Assembly: GCA_045658425.1 (NCBI GenBank)
Contig: JAZOVB010000231.1
Location: 1 to 64,000, forward strand
Origin: SIG450 sp045658425
GTDB lineage: Bacteria > Bacillota > Clostridia > UMGS1840 > HGM11507
Reading direction: 5' to 3'
DNA: 64,000 nucleotides
The position numbers and the translations under genes were made by a program. The notes beneath the pieces were generated by a model. The model did not search any database. It was not told the DNA's origin and saw nothing but the letters and a program-made list of their open reading frames with translations. This document shows positions 35,764 to 45,930 of this stretch, piece by piece (positions within the stretch are counted from its first letter, which is position 1; each line of letters begins with the position of its first letter).

Positions 35764-38700
35764 TTATTTAATAAATCTTATTTCGTAAATGTTGTTCCAC
35801 GCATTTTTACTATTACCATTAAGTACAATTTTCACATATTTTGCTTTAACAGGAGCAAAATCGGTACTATCAAAATCCGCTGTGAGACCGCTTGACGAAC
35901 CACTGAATATACTTGTATAGTTCTCTCCGTTTTGAGATGTTAAAACATCATAATACGCCTGTCTTGTATCCCCTTGTGCCCATTTAATCTGAACATCTTT
36001 AAGCACTTCTTCATTTTCAAATACAAAATAAATTTCTTTTCCTTCTCCTTCAACAGTAAATGCTGAACTGACATTTAAATCAAATATATTTTCAAGTCCT
36101 GAAAAATTAGAATATGCCATATTAAGTTTAATAATAGTCGTATCAGATGGTATATTCATATCCTTTGCATATACAAAAGCTTGTGCATCTACATTTATTA
36201 AAGATGCAAACGGAGTATATTTATATTCAAAATTAAAAACAGAAGCTAACTTGTCGGCATTTACGTAAAAGCCGTTGTCGGTTTTTAGTAGTCCGTCATT
36301 TGTATTTAAAATATATTCTTTACCGACATAATTAATCTTTACTTCGTTGTCACTTAAAATTTCAAATGTTCCATTACATAGTTCTACATAATTATCAATA
36401 GGAAAATAAACTATTCCTTCTATATCTATCGGAGGTGTTTTTAAATCATAAAGAATATTATTATATTTAAGTTTTATATAATTTTCTTTATCTTCTCCGT
36501 ACCAATCAAAACCTACCCATTTTTTCTTTTCTGTTTTATTGGAATAATATTTTAGAGTATATTCTCCGTAACCTCCGTTAAAGGTAAGAGTACCTCCCTT
36601 TTCAGATACGATTGCCTTTGTTATTTCCCTGCCGTCCTTCAATACGGACCAGGTGCCCGCTTTAAGTCCGTCAACCATATATGTTTTTTCATTATATTCT
36701 GATTTATCCGAACTTATGGTGACATTCTTAGAAGTTCTCGTCTCGTTTTTGCTAAGATATACAACTCTGTCCTTTATTTCTACTCCATAATATTTTTCAG
36801 TTTCATACAGTTTGCTCTTAAGAGGCTCAATATCCTCTGATGCATCAGAAACCTGAAGAACATTTATAAAATAATCTGTTTTTTGTTTCGTTTTCGGTGA
36901 AATTTCAAGTCTCCAGTTTCCGTAATCATAAAGATGGTCTACTGATGAAGTCTTATTTACACCGCTTACAAAGAACTCTTTACCCGGTCCGCCTATTTTT
37001 TCAATTTCAGGATTTTTTGGAAGAAGAGTTTCGTTAATAAGTCTTCCTGAATTACCTGAGTCGGTTCTTACCGCAGTCTGAATGTTGCCGTTAATCTCAG
37101 GTTCGTTCGATGTGTGAAGAAGCCATATTTTTTCAAATTCTTCTCCCGCGGTTACCTTATCAAACACTATTAGTGCTCCCGGAATATCTTCATCAAAAAG
37201 ATTAAGAAAAGCAAATGCTCTTGTAAACTTTTCGCAGTCGCCGGCGTATGCATTTGTTAAGTCACCTTTTGAATATGTATAGTGAGGTGCTATACTGTCA
37301 CCCCCATAATCATATCCAAGGTGAGTACCTATTCTGGTTTTTTCTTTCATATCGTTAAGAGTTCTTATTGTTTCGGAAAGTACGTTATTCGACTGACCGC
37401 CGTGCAAAAGATGATCGCCCTTATAATAAACCCTTTCTTTATCAGGATTATATATAAGCATTGAATTGTGAGCTATTGTCTGTTTATAATAGCCGTAATC
37501 GTGTTCGCTTCCAAAGGTTACATATCTCCCTGAATCCAGCGCAAGCATCCCTTTATAATAAATCTGAAAACTTCCTGCATCATAATGCTCGTGAGATTTA
37601 TAAAAATTCTGCGGCAATTTCATAAAAACAAGCATATCAGGAGATGTAAGCCCGTCATTCCAACCTGTTCTTGCTACGGTTATTCCCTGATTTACTCCCA
37701 TAAACGCTGATAAAGGAAATCCTTTTGTAGATTTAGCTTTAACGGAAGGGTCTTCAAAAATAAGCTGATGAACAGGAGTAGCTACATTAACATCCCAGCC
37801 CGAATTTCTTCCGTCTGTAAGATTACGGTAATATTCCTCTTTTAAGTATGGATTTTTATAGTAATTTGCGGCAAGGTATGTAGCGGATTTAAAGATTGTA
37901 TTAAATCCGTTATATAAAGGTGTATCATCACCGTTTTTAAAATACCCTCCGCTTGGAAGACGATGATATATCATTCCGATAAATTTATTCTGAAATTCCT
38001 CACTTACAAGATTCGGTGCACCCATTTTATCTAAAAGCAAGGGCATAAAAAATTCATACAGGCTTCTTGAACCTCCGTAATAACTTCCTGTCGGATCACT
38101 TAAACTGTCTTTATATATATAATTTTTTGTAGGAACGAATTCATTTAATATTCTTCCTCCGACAATATTATATAAATCCGGATACTCGTCATATATTGCA
38201 ATAGCAAATGCAAGCTGGAATTTCATAAAATCCGATTCGCTTGAATGTCCTATATTATATGCAAGTTCTGCCATTTTCGGAGGATATCCGAATTCGCTTG
38301 CTTGAGTCAAAACAAGTCCTTTTTCCAGTATTTCTTTTTTCTCTTCGTCACTTAACAATGGATAACACCAGTCATAAACCTCTGCAGAAACAAGTACAAC
38401 AAGTCCGCCTTGTCTTGATATATTCATAAGACTGCTTCCGCTCATATCAAGAGTACGATAGTATGCTATCATACCGTCAACAGCCTTTCTGCCTGCAATT
38501 TCATCCCCGTTTACAAGATACAAAAGAGCATTAGACTCAATGTAACTTAAAGGAGTTACTGAATAGTTTGAAGCCCCCCCCTCTTTAAGTTCAGGAAGAA
38601 TGCATATAGATGGCTCAAGTTCTGATGCACTTAGAACTCTTTCGTAAGCATTTTTTGTTTCAATGCAAGAAAAGTTTTGTTTTATTTTCGGAATATCTTC

Positions 38701-39327
38701 TTTATTTACAAGCACTCTTGGATGCTCTTTTTTAGGAACAAAAGACGGAAGCGGAATATTGGCATATAATTCTTCGCCATTGTTATAATCTTTCGGAGTA
38801 TATAAATCTCCTTTTGGAACTACTCCCATACCAACAGGAGCATAACCTATAGCATTTGTTATTATTACCTTATCTATCACAACGCCTGCTTTTCTATAAT
38901 GAATTTTAAATGTATTAAGCCCTTCTTCTATCTTGTAGTTTGCTCTTAACCAGACATATTCTTTGCCTTCGGTAACATTATATGTATATCCGCTGTTATT
39001 CATAGCAAGAAAGAATGACTGGTCACTCTCTTTAGCTGTACGGGCTCTTAAATAAACAGTATAAGTACCGCTTTGGGTTGCATCAAATGTATATGAAACC
39101 GGCACATCCAAAAGATCGGCAGGAGGTGTGTTTGTGTTTCCGATTGTTGCTATTATCGCCTTGCCTCCTGATGCATTTTCGTCATCTATTATGTCAAAAC
39201 CGCTTAGTATTTTTACCTCATCGCTTTCCAATTCAAACATAAAGAAATTTGTTTTATGCTCCGCGAAAGCAACTACAGATATATTAAATAACAATATCAT
39301 TGCTAATATAAAACTTATCTTCTTCAT
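35764..39327 (-). CDS. Secreted heparinase II/III-like lyase with discoidin-type C-terminus
   Basis: 1187 aa. A signal peptide is followed by an N-terminal carbohydrate-binding-like beta domain (about 25-165, YTVYLRARTAKES; CBM6/35-like), the toroid domain starting HPRVLVNKEDIPKIK (~205-540), the beta domain with SHEHYDAGSFQIYYKGMLAL (~590) and, after a copper-amine-oxidase-N-like stretch, a C-terminal F5/8-type module (residues ~1060-1187, ADFDSTDFAPVKAKYVKIVL). It is paralogous to the lyase at 26805-29945 but carries extra binding modules. Predicted to cut uronate-containing polysaccharide outside the cell. Confidence 0.85.
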   Translation of the reverse strand: MKKISFILAMILLFNISVVAFAEHKTNFFMFELESDEVKILSGFDIIDDENASGGKAIIATIGNTNTPPADLLDVPVSYTFDATQSGTYTVYLRARTAKESDQSFFLAMNNSGYTYNVTEGKEYVWLRANYKIEEGLNTFKIHYRKAGVVIDKVIITNAIGYAPVGMGVVPKGDLYTPKDYNNGEELYANIPLPSFVPKKEHPRVLVNKEDIPKIKQNFSCIETKNAYERVLSASELEPSICILPELKEGGASNYSVTPLSYIESNALLYLVNGDEIAGRKAVDGMIAYYRTLDMSGSSLMNISRQGGLVVLVSAEVYDWCYPLLSDEEKKEILEKGLVLTQASEFGYPPKMAELAYNIGHSSESDFMKFQLAFAIAIYDEYPDLYNIVGGRILNEFVPTKNYIYKDSLSDPTGSYYGGSRSLYEFFMPLLLDKMGAPNLVSEEFQNKFIGMIYHRLPSGGYFKNGDDTPLYNGFNTIFKSATYLAANYYKNPYLKEEYYRNLTDGRNSGWDVNVATPVHQLIFEDPSVKAKSTKGFPLSAFMGVNQGITVARTGWNDGLTSPDMLVFMKLPQNFYKSHEHYDAGSFQIYYKGMLALDSGRYVTFGSEHDYGYYKQTIAHNSMLIYNPDKERVYYKGDHLLHGGQSNNVLSETIRTLNDMKEKTRIGTHLGYDYGGDSIAPHYTYSKGDLTNAYAGDCEKFTRAFAFLNLFDEDIPGALIVFDKVTAGEEFEKIWLLHTSNEPEINGNIQTAVRTDSGNSGRLINETLLPKNPEIEKIGGPGKEFFVSGVNKTSSVDHLYDYGNWRLEISPKTKQKTDYFINVLQVSDASEDIEPLKSKLYETEKYYGVEIKDRVVYLSKNETRTSKNVTISSDKSEYNEKTYMVDGLKAGTWSVLKDGREITKAIVSEKGGTLTFNGGYGEYTLKYYSNKTEKKKWVGFDWYGEDKENYIKLKYNNILYDLKTPPIDIEGIVYFPIDNYVELCNGTFEILSDNEVKINYVGKEYILNTNDGLLKTDNGFYVNADKLASVFNFEYKYTPFASLINVDAQAFVYAKDMNIPSDTTIIKLNMAYSNFSGLENIFDLNVSSAFTVEGEGKEIYFVFENEEVLKDVQIKWAQGDTRQAYYDVLTSQNGENYTSIFSGSSSGLTADFDSTDFAPVKAKYVKIVLNGNSKNAWNNIYEIRFIK

Positions 39328-39339
39328 TTTTTCTCCTTT

Positions 39340-40536
39340 TTAATTCTCAGCCGTAACAAATTCTATGTACGGAAGTTTGTCCGGATCGGTAATCTGAATC
39401 TGAACATAAGGTTTTGAAGTGATATATTCATATACAAGATTTATATTTAATACTTCCTTATTTTTTATCCAGTTTAAATCTAATGGTAATTCATATTTTC
39501 TAAACACTTTATCTGCAGGTACAACTACATCTTCAGTACTGATTTTAGCAGTAGTATCAACATCAGGGCCTTTTTGCCCTTCATTTTCATACCAATCGGA
39601 TGCTGCCTCAAATGCTCTTATTGTAACTGCATCGGCTGTATTGTTTGCATGAGCATAAAATACAAGTTTTGCACTTTCTAACGGAAATTCCAAAGGAATT
39701 TTTGGTATATCAAAGGAAAAAAAGCTATTTCTCGACGAACCGGAATAAAGTTCACCTGTACTTCTTATTGTAATATTTGAAGAAAAAGGACCTCCATATA
39801 AACCTTTTATAGTCCACGATGTGGATAACCAATTCTTTTCCCCTAAACGCGATGTAAGTTGATTTTCAATTTCCGTAATCACATTAATTCCGAATTTCTT
39901 TTCTGTTCCAGAATGAGAATAACTTTTTATCTCAAAATTACCAAAATAACCTGACAAAGGAGGAATGGTAATATTTGTTCCCAAATCCTTGGCACTTGCT
40001 TGAATTTTATCCGGTAGAATATCTTTTCCCAAAATCAAATTCAAATCAAAATCAGTGTTGTCATCATCGGGATAAATCGTATTATTCCCTACCGTCACTG
40101 TGTGCAAAGAAGCATCTTCATTCCCAAAATACGCAGGAGAAGTCAATGGTTCCATTTTTATTAAATCCTTAAAAACAAAGAAGGCTATTTCTATTCCCGA
40201 AACATCATCAGGACAAGTGTATGAAATGCTTTGTTCTTCACTCTCGATATTCGCTTCCGCTTTAAGGGGCAGACTTATTACATCTTCCAACAGGTAATTA
40301 TTATATACAACAAGCGCTGCAAAAAATTCAAATTCTCCCTCAAGCGACTCAGCACCTTTATATTTAAATGTTGCTTTAATAGTTTCTTCGGGGGTTAAGG
40401 TGTTTGCCTTATTTCCTTCCGAATCAACATATTCAAATTCAGTAATTATTATCCTTTCCTCTTCTGCAAAAGCAGACACATTAAACAATGAAAGTATAAT
40501 AATAACCATAAACATCATATTTATTATTCTTTTCAT
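39340..40536 (-). CDS. Secreted beta-rich protein, DNRLRE-like
   Basis: 398-aa exported protein with a signal peptide (ends near SAFAEE). The C-terminal half (PLESAKLVFYAHANNTADAV, then FEAASDWYENEGQKGPDV) resembles DNRLRE/CBM-type modules that accompany secreted lyases. No catalytic residues were recognised. It is the first structural gene of the locus, 22 bases after the AraC regulator's stop codon, and 12 bases before the lyase gene. Confidence 0.6.
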   Translation of the reverse strand: MKRIINMMFMVIIILSLFNVSAFAEEERIIITEFEYVDSEGNKANTLTPEETIKATFKYKGAESLEGEFEFFAALVVYNNYLLEDVISLPLKAEANIESEEQSISYTCPDDVSGIEIAFFVFKDLIKMEPLTSPAYFGNEDASLHTVTVGNNTIYPDDDNTDFDLNLILGKDILPDKIQASAKDLGTNITIPPLSGYFGNFEIKSYSHSGTEKKFGINVITEIENQLTSRLGEKNWLSTSWTIKGLYGGPFSSNITIRSTGELYSGSSRNSFFSFDIPKIPLEFPLESAKLVFYAHANNTADAVTIRAFEAASDWYENEGQKGPDVDTTAKISTEDVVVPADKVFRKYELPLDLNWIKNKEVLNINLVYEYITSKPYVQIQITDPDKLPYIEFVTAEN

Positions 40537-40558
40537 TTTTATCCTCCTTACAAACTTT

Positions 40559-41374
40559 TTATTTTAAACTCGATTTATATTCTCTCGGTGTACAATTTAT
40601 TATTTTTTTAAAATTTTCATTAAAAGAACGTATAGATTCAAATCCGGTATAAAGTGCTATCTCACTCATACTGTAATCCGTTGTCTGCAAAAATTCACAG
40701 GCTTTGGAAATTCGTATATTATTAACATACTTTTTAAATGTTGTTCCCGTAAACTCTCCAAATAATTTCGAAACATATTTTGGTGTATAATTAACAACTT
40801 TTGATATACTTTCTAAATTCAATAATTCATCATAATTTTCATCAATATATTTAAGTAAAATCTGAAATTTGGCAAACATAACAGTTCTTGAAAGTTCTTT
40901 TGCTTTATTATCCTTATAATAAGAAAGCAGTATTGACCACAATTTTATCATTTCGCTTTGAACAACGATTCCCGAATATTCATTTTTTTCTTCAGTCCAC
41001 TTTGCCATACTGTCAAAAATTAAATTCAGCTCATCGTATATACTATTTTCAATTAAAGATTGTTTTGTTATATGCGCTTTTACATGTTCGCTGTTTGTAA
41101 AAAATTTACTTAAAACACTTGCTCCGACTATAACCACATCAACATATCCTTCTTCTTGCGGAATCAAAGAGTGTGTCGAACCGCTGTCGAAGACCAAGAT
41201 ATCTCCTGTCTTTGCTGTAAACTCCATATTATTGTACCAAACTTTATATGTCCCCTTTATAATATGGAAAATCTCCAATCCCCGTTGCCAGTGCAATGGT
41301 GACATATAGTCCGTTTTATGGACAATACGTACAAAACTATATTCGCTCTTACTGTTTTCTGCTATAACTTTCAT
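40559..41374 (-). CDS. AraC-family regulator of the polysaccharide locus
   Basis: About 271 aa. An N-terminal cupin (HWQRGLEIFHIIKGTYKVWY; GDILVFDSGSTHSLIP) is joined to a C-terminal AraC double helix-turn-helix (about 175-270: VNYTPKYVSKLFGEFTGTTF, then YSMSEIALYTGFESIRSFNE and CTPREYKSSL). Both 41374 and 41380 are possible starts; 41374 has the better spacing from GGGAGGT. It is the first gene of the minus-strand lyase run and divergent from the solute-binding protein, so it probably controls both sides in response to a sugar. Confidence 0.85.
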   Translation of the reverse strand: MKVIAENSKSEYSFVRIVHKTDYMSPLHWQRGLEIFHIIKGTYKVWYNNMEFTAKTGDILVFDSGSTHSLIPQEEGYVDVVIVGASVLSKFFTNSEHVKAHITKQSLIENSIYDELNLIFDSMAKWTEEKNEYSGIVVQSEMIKLWSILLSYYKDNKAKELSRTVMFAKFQILLKYIDENYDELLNLESISKVVNYTPKYVSKLFGEFTGTTFKKYVNNIRISKACEFLQTTDYSMSEIALYTGFESIRSFNENFKKIINCTPREYKSSLK

Positions 41375-41495
41375 TTTCATATACCTCCCAAAAAAGATAT
41401 ATTTATTGTACCACATTGTCACAAACTAAACCCTGTTTAGGCGAATTTAATTTTTTATTTCAACTATAGTATATCAAAAAAACAATTTTAAATAA

Positions 41496-41574
41496 AGCGA
41501 AAAAGCCCTTTAAAATAGCGAAATTTCCCAATAGATATTTTTTTAATTGATTTTTCAAAAAAAACAAGTAAAAT
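41496..41574 (+). promoter_or_regulatory. Promoter and direct-repeat operator for the solute-binding gene
   Basis: Direct repeats of AGCGAAA at 41496 and 41517 (21 bp apart, two helix turns, as AraC proteins prefer). They lie upstream of -35 TTGATT (41547-41552), a 16-bp spacer and -10 TAAAAT (41569-41574). Confidence 0.5.
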
Positions 41575-41606
41575 GGAGTTATAAAATTAACAGGAGGAAT
41601 TACAAA

Positions 41607-43163
41607 ATGAAAAAATTTATTTCACTTTTTTTAACAATTGTTATACTCGCAAGTATAACAGGCTGCCGCAACAGCGGAGAAATTCATTCTAACGGAGAAA
41701 GAGATTTCGAAATCGGAGATACAGGCGGTCTTAAAGTCCCATTCGGAAAGGGAGAAGAGATAGAGGTTATGTGTACAGATGAGGGCGGAATAGAAAATAC
41801 ATATATTTTCGATAAACTCAGCCAGGTTCTCGGTGTTAATATAAAACCTATTTTTATTCCAAAATCATCATATAATGAAAAAGTATCAGCAATTTTTGCA
41901 AGCGCTTCTTTGCCTGATATTTTAAGTTGTGAAAATCTTGTTAAAACCAACGACTATGCAATGCAAGGTGCTTTCGAACCAATTACGCCTTATATGAAAG
42001 ATTTACCTAACATATCAAGGTATTTTGGTGAAAACGGTAAATACAGCTGGGTTACTAAAAGTTATGCTGCCCCTGACGGAGAATTATATGTGCTCCCTGA
42101 AGTAGACTCAAACAGGCTTGTTAATCACGGTATGCTTTACAGGAAAGATATCTTTGATAAACACGGCATAGAAATGTGGAACAGTCCCGAAACATTTTAT
42201 CAGGCATTAAAAAAACTAAAAGAAATATATCCGGACAGTTATCCACTCACTTCCAAAACAGGTGCTCAAATTCTTAAAAACTACGGAGTTGCCTGGGGCG
42301 GTCTTAATATATTTAATGTTTATTACGACGAAGATTCTTCTTTATGGAAATACTCTGATACAGACCCTAAAACCAAATCTATGTTAGATTATTTTCATAA
42401 ACTTTTTAAAGAAGGACTTCTTGACCCTGAATTCTTAACCAATACTCAACCTGCATGGACAAATAAGATGACAACAGGAAAGTCTTTTGTCACATACGAT
42501 TGGATAGGAAGACTTGATATGTTTACAACACAAAGCGTAATCCCGGGATATGATTTAAGATATGCTAATCCTGTCGGTCCATCTCAAACACTTATTACCT
42601 TAGAACAGGTAAACAAAAATGGGCTTAGTGTTGCTAAGGGTAAAAATTCTCTTCTGGCTATGAAAGTTATTGATTTTTGGTATTCACAGGCAGGTGCAGA
42701 ACTTATGACTTTAGGAGTAAGAGGTGAAACATTTGATATAGATGAAAACGGGAATGTAATTTATATGGATGAAGAACTAAGAAATAAAGAAAAAATAGAA
42801 ATTTCTGATTTAACCTCTAAATATTGTATGTGGGTTGCAGGTTCCTACAGAGTAACAGACAAACGTTCCTGCTATTATCAATATACAGAAAGAGAAAAAG
42901 AAGCTCAGGATTGGGTTGAAAAATGTAAAGGTTTAGAACCTTCTGACCCTGTTGTTCTGTTTTCAAAAAATGATGATGTTTCAAAATCTGCCGATTTAAT
43001 TACAGGTCTTTCCAAAAAATTTGAAGAAGTAATGTTTAAATATATAATAGGTCAGGAAACAGGAGAGACAGCATGGGAAAAATGGCTGAATGAAGCAGAA
43101 AAACTTGGCGAAAAAGAATTGTGCGAACTGTATAACAACCGTCATAAAGAGTTAGGCTTATAA
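41607..43163 (+). CDS. ABC sugar-binding lipoprotein
   Basis: Extracellular solute-binding protein family 1, 518 aa from the ATG at 41607, chosen for the AGGAGG just upstream and because the protein then starts with a lipoprotein signal (lipobox SITGC). The mature fold has typical features (LPDILSCENLVKTND, YRKDIFDKHGIEMWNSPETF). The size and pattern suggest oligosaccharide binding, of the LipO/YtcQ group. No permease genes follow, which is unusual; the transporter must be elsewhere, or the protein serves a shared one. It lies divergent from the AraC gene. Confidence 0.85.
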   Translation: MKKFISLFLTIVILASITGCRNSGEIHSNGERDFEIGDTGGLKVPFGKGEEIEVMCTDEGGIENTYIFDKLSQVLGVNIKPIFIPKSSYNEKVSAIFASASLPDILSCENLVKTNDYAMQGAFEPITPYMKDLPNISRYFGENGKYSWVTKSYAAPDGELYVLPEVDSNRLVNHGMLYRKDIFDKHGIEMWNSPETFYQALKKLKEIYPDSYPLTSKTGAQILKNYGVAWGGLNIFNVYYDEDSSLWKYSDTDPKTKSMLDYFHKLFKEGLLDPEFLTNTQPAWTNKMTTGKSFVTYDWIGRLDMFTTQSVIPGYDLRYANPVGPSQTLITLEQVNKNGLSVAKGKNSLLAMKVIDFWYSQAGAELMTLGVRGETFDIDENGNVIYMDEELRNKEKIEISDLTSKYCMWVAGSYRVTDKRSCYYQYTEREKEAQDWVEKCKGLEPSDPVVLFSKNDDVSKSADLITGLSKKFEEVMFKYIIGQETGETAWEKWLNEAEKLGEKELCELYNNRHKELGL

Positions 43164-43181
43164 TTTCAGGGGTGAAAAAGT

Positions 43182-44063
43182 ATGAATTTTTATGCAAATT
43201 TACATTTTCATTCAGCTTTTTCTGACGGCGTCTATTCACCCGAAGAAATTGTTGATATAGCAAAAAAAGAGGGATATAAAGCACTTGCTCTTTCCGACCA
43301 CGATACAATACAAGGATTTACAAGATTTAAAACCGCTTGTCAAAAAAATAATATTGAATATATAGCAGCCGTTGAATTTTCTGTAATTGACCCAAAAGAA
43401 TACCATATAGTTGCATTTGATTTCGATATGGATTATATGCCAATGAAAAAATATCTGGAAGAAATGTCATATAAAGCAACTCTCAACACAAAGAGTTGCT
43501 TTGATGAAGCAGTTGAAAATGGGGAAATTACAGGTATAACATGGCAAGAAATATTAGATTACAATAAAGATTTAACATACATTTGTAATAATCATGTCTA
43601 TAATGCCATTATAGACAAAGGTCTGGGAAAAAAAGAAGATTACATTGATTGGTTTAATAAAAATTTTCTTCATCAAAGAAGCAAATACCCGACAAATATA
43701 AATTTTTTGTCACTGGATAGTTTAATTAATCTGATTAAGAATGCAGGTGGTATTCCTGTAATTGCTCATCCGCACAATCAACTTGATGAGATAGATTATT
43801 TAATAAAGTGTGGTATACAGGGTATGGAAGTATGGCATCCAATTCTTACAGATGAAGAAAAACAAAAAGCATATCAGATTGCTATCAAAAAAAATCTTTA
43901 CATATCGGGTGGTAGTGACCATCACGGATTATGTGGCGGACTTTACTCCTCCTGCCCGAAGGATATGCCAATTACTGAGTATTCATACTATATCGAACCA
44001 TTAAGTGTAGGAACAACAGAAATGCATTTTAAAGAAATTAAAGAAAGAAAATTATATAGGTAA
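43182..44063 (+). CDS. PHP-domain phosphoesterase
   Basis: 293-aa PHP protein. Metal ligands are visible in NLHFHSAFSDG, LALSDHDTIQGF, IAHPHNQLDEID and GGSDHHG. Such proteins hydrolyse phosphoesters, for example 3',5'-nucleoside bisphosphates or histidinol phosphate; the substrate is unknown here. A GGTG-type site lies 18 bases after the preceding stop, so it is cotranscribed with the solute-binding gene. A terminator follows. Confidence 0.85.
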   Translation: MNFYANLHFHSAFSDGVYSPEEIVDIAKKEGYKALALSDHDTIQGFTRFKTACQKNNIEYIAAVEFSVIDPKEYHIVAFDFDMDYMPMKKYLEEMSYKATLNTKSCFDEAVENGEITGITWQEILDYNKDLTYICNNHVYNAIIDKGLGKKEDYIDWFNKNFLHQRSKYPTNINFLSLDSLINLIKNAGGIPVIAHPHNQLDEIDYLIKCGIQGMEVWHPILTDEEKQKAYQIAIKKNLYISGGSDHHGLCGGLYSSCPKDMPITEYSYYIEPLSVGTTEMHFKEIKERKLYR

Positions 44064-44080
44064 TTTATTTATTAAATACC

Positions 44081-44116
44081 AAAAGACGGAGTTTTCAAAC
44101 TGCAACTCCGTCTTTT
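44081..44116 (+). terminator. Terminator after the PHP gene
   Basis: AAAAGACGGAGTT/AACTCCGTCTTTT hairpin. Confidence 0.85.
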
Positions 44117-44137
44117 GTCGTTTGTATAAGAACCTCA

Positions 44138-44171
44138 CGAAAATCTGAAAGCCAAAGGCTTTAGATTTTCG
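44138..44171 (-). terminator. Hairpin downstream of the AEC transporter gene
   Basis: CGAAAATCTGAAAGCC/GGCTTTAGATTTTCG, 3-base loop, one unpaired base. There is little T-run, so it is a weak terminator or a 3' stabilising hairpin. Confidence 0.5.
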
Positions 44172-44186
44172 GAGAACCTTGTTGTG

Positions 44187-45122
44187 TTAATTCACAATAA
44201 CGGAAAAAATTAACGGAATAGTTATACAGGAGAGTAAGTGGGAAATTACCGTCATACCTGCCGCAATCGATGTGTCCTTACCAAGTGCACTTGGTATAAC
44301 AATGGTATTGAGACCAAGAGGCATTGCAAGTGAGCAAAGTGCACAAATATAGGTTGTTTCAGAAATTTTCAAAAAAAGTGACGCCACTATGAAAAGGACG
44401 GGTATAATAATAAGTCTTATAATAGAAACAATATAAATTCTTACATTTATGAAAGTCTTTTTTAAGGATATTGATGATACAACAATTCCAGTTAGAATCA
44501 TGGCAATCGGCGACATACAATCACCCGATACATTTATCAAAGACATAATCCACTTGGGAAGCTGAATATTCAACAGACCAATTATAATACCTATCAACAT
44601 CGCTATAAACATAGGATTAACAAAAGATTTCAGAGATTCTTTAAAAGTTTGTTTTTTTTCTGTATCAAAAATAAGAAGTCTTGGTACTCCCCAAAGATAT
44701 ATCAATATCCACAACGGCAATGTGAAAATCAGATATTCGAAAAAAACATCCGGAAACAGGCCGCTTACCACCGCATTGCCCATAAATCCAAAATTTGAAA
44801 ATGACAATCCATATGTGTAAATTTTCTGAATATACTTATCTTTTGTAATTAGTTTAGAGATCAAAATTGCAAAAGGGATTGCGATACACGCTATTATAAA
44901 ACTTACAAACAATAATTTCCATGATTCGCTAATTCTCTCTATGGTAAAGTTTTCAATAAATGTTCCCATAACCAGCGCAGGTATAAAAATTGTGTTTTCC
45001 AGCTTTGATAAAACCATAGATGAATTTTCAGGTAATATTTTAAGTTTTACAAGTATATATCCTATAACTATAAATCCAAAAAGGAAAGCGATCTGATTTA
45101 ATGTAGTTGAAAAAATACTCAT
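44187..45122 (-). CDS. AEC-family (auxin efflux carrier-like) transporter
   Basis: 311-aa membrane protein with about ten hydrophobic segments, typical of the AEC family (LVKLKILPENSSMVLSKLE near the N-terminus and SLAMPLGLNTIVIPSALGKD near the C-terminus). Members move organic acids such as malate. It overlaps the phosphodiesterase gene by 4 bases (ATGA), so it is the third gene of the RpiR operon. The substrate is unknown. Confidence 0.85.
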   Translation of the reverse strand: MSIFSTTLNQIAFLFGFIVIGYILVKLKILPENSSMVLSKLENTIFIPALVMGTFIENFTIERISESWKLLFVSFIIACIAIPFAILISKLITKDKYIQKIYTYGLSFSNFGFMGNAVVSGLFPDVFFEYLIFTLPLWILIYLWGVPRLLIFDTEKKQTFKESLKSFVNPMFIAMLIGIIIGLLNIQLPKWIMSLINVSGDCMSPIAMILTGIVVSSISLKKTFINVRIYIVSIIRLIIIPVLFIVASLFLKISETTYICALCSLAMPLGLNTIVIPSALGKDTSIAAGMTVISHLLSCITIPLIFSVIVN

Positions 45123-45907
45123 ACGTTTTCATCTCTTATAAGAGATTTTCCCTCCCATTCTTTTGCCGGAGCAATCTCTATAATGTCGACTATTGTCGGT
45201 GCTATGTCAAGAATACTTACTCCGCTAAATTCTCTGCCAGGTACAAATTGCGGTCCATAAAAAAACATTGGTATCGTCATATCCTCATCCATGTCGGTTC
45301 CATGTGCTCTATCATGTCCACCGTGGTCAGCTGTTACAATTACAGTATATTCTCCGTTTGTTTCTTGAATAACTCTTTGAACATTACTGATTGCACGATT
45401 AATATAATCAAGGTAGACATCACTCATCCATCCGTTGTCATGTCCGCCTTTTTCATCTGTTTCAACCATATAAAGAAAAACAAAATCAGGTTTAGCAATC
45501 TTAATGTAACTAAGTGCTTTTTCAGTTAACATTGCATCAGTGTGTTCAAACGAATATGCATTTGTATACCCAGATTCTTTAAGAGAACCCGGTCTAGATA
45601 CATCGCGAAGTGGTTCCCAGCCATAATACATAGCAGATACCTTATCTGCATTTTTTAACTGTTCAAACAAACCGTTAATTGGTCGCACCTGTGGCATATA
45701 TATATTAGTAGTTGTCCCATGTCTTTCCGGCGGAACACTATGAAACATTGACATATGGCAAGGAAGCGTAACGGACGGAAATACTGTTCTTGCATCAAAA
45801 GTATAAGATGCTATTTTCTTTAATTCATCAACATAAGGATTCTTGCATTTTATAAGTCCATCGGGGCGCATACCATCAATTGAAATTAAGATAACCTTTT
45901 TATTCAT
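45119..45907 (-). CDS. Alkaline-phosphatase-superfamily phosphodiesterase
   Basis: 262-aa protein of the type I phosphodiesterase/nucleotide pyrophosphatase kind. Metal and nucleophile motifs are ISIDGMRPDG, VFPSVTLPCHMSMFHS (threonine nucleophile), VTADHGGHDRAHGTD and the late VSILDIAPTIVDI. There is no signal peptide, so it is cytoplasmic. It is shorter than secreted NPPs. With an RpiR regulator and a transporter it suggests catabolism of a phospho-sugar, a phosphonate-like compound or a sulfate ester. Confidence 0.85.
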   Translation of the reverse strand: MNKKVILISIDGMRPDGLIKCKNPYVDELKKIASYTFDARTVFPSVTLPCHMSMFHSVPPERHGTTTNIYMPQVRPINGLFEQLKNADKVSAMYYGWEPLRDVSRPGSLKESGYTNAYSFEHTDAMLTEKALSYIKIAKPDFVFLYMVETDEKGGHDNGWMSDVYLDYINRAISNVQRVIQETNGEYTVIVTADHGGHDRAHGTDMDEDMTIPMFFYGPQFVPGREFSGVSILDIAPTIVDIIEIAPAKEWEGKSLIRDENV

Positions 45908-45930
45908 TTAATTATACCTCTTTTCTTATT

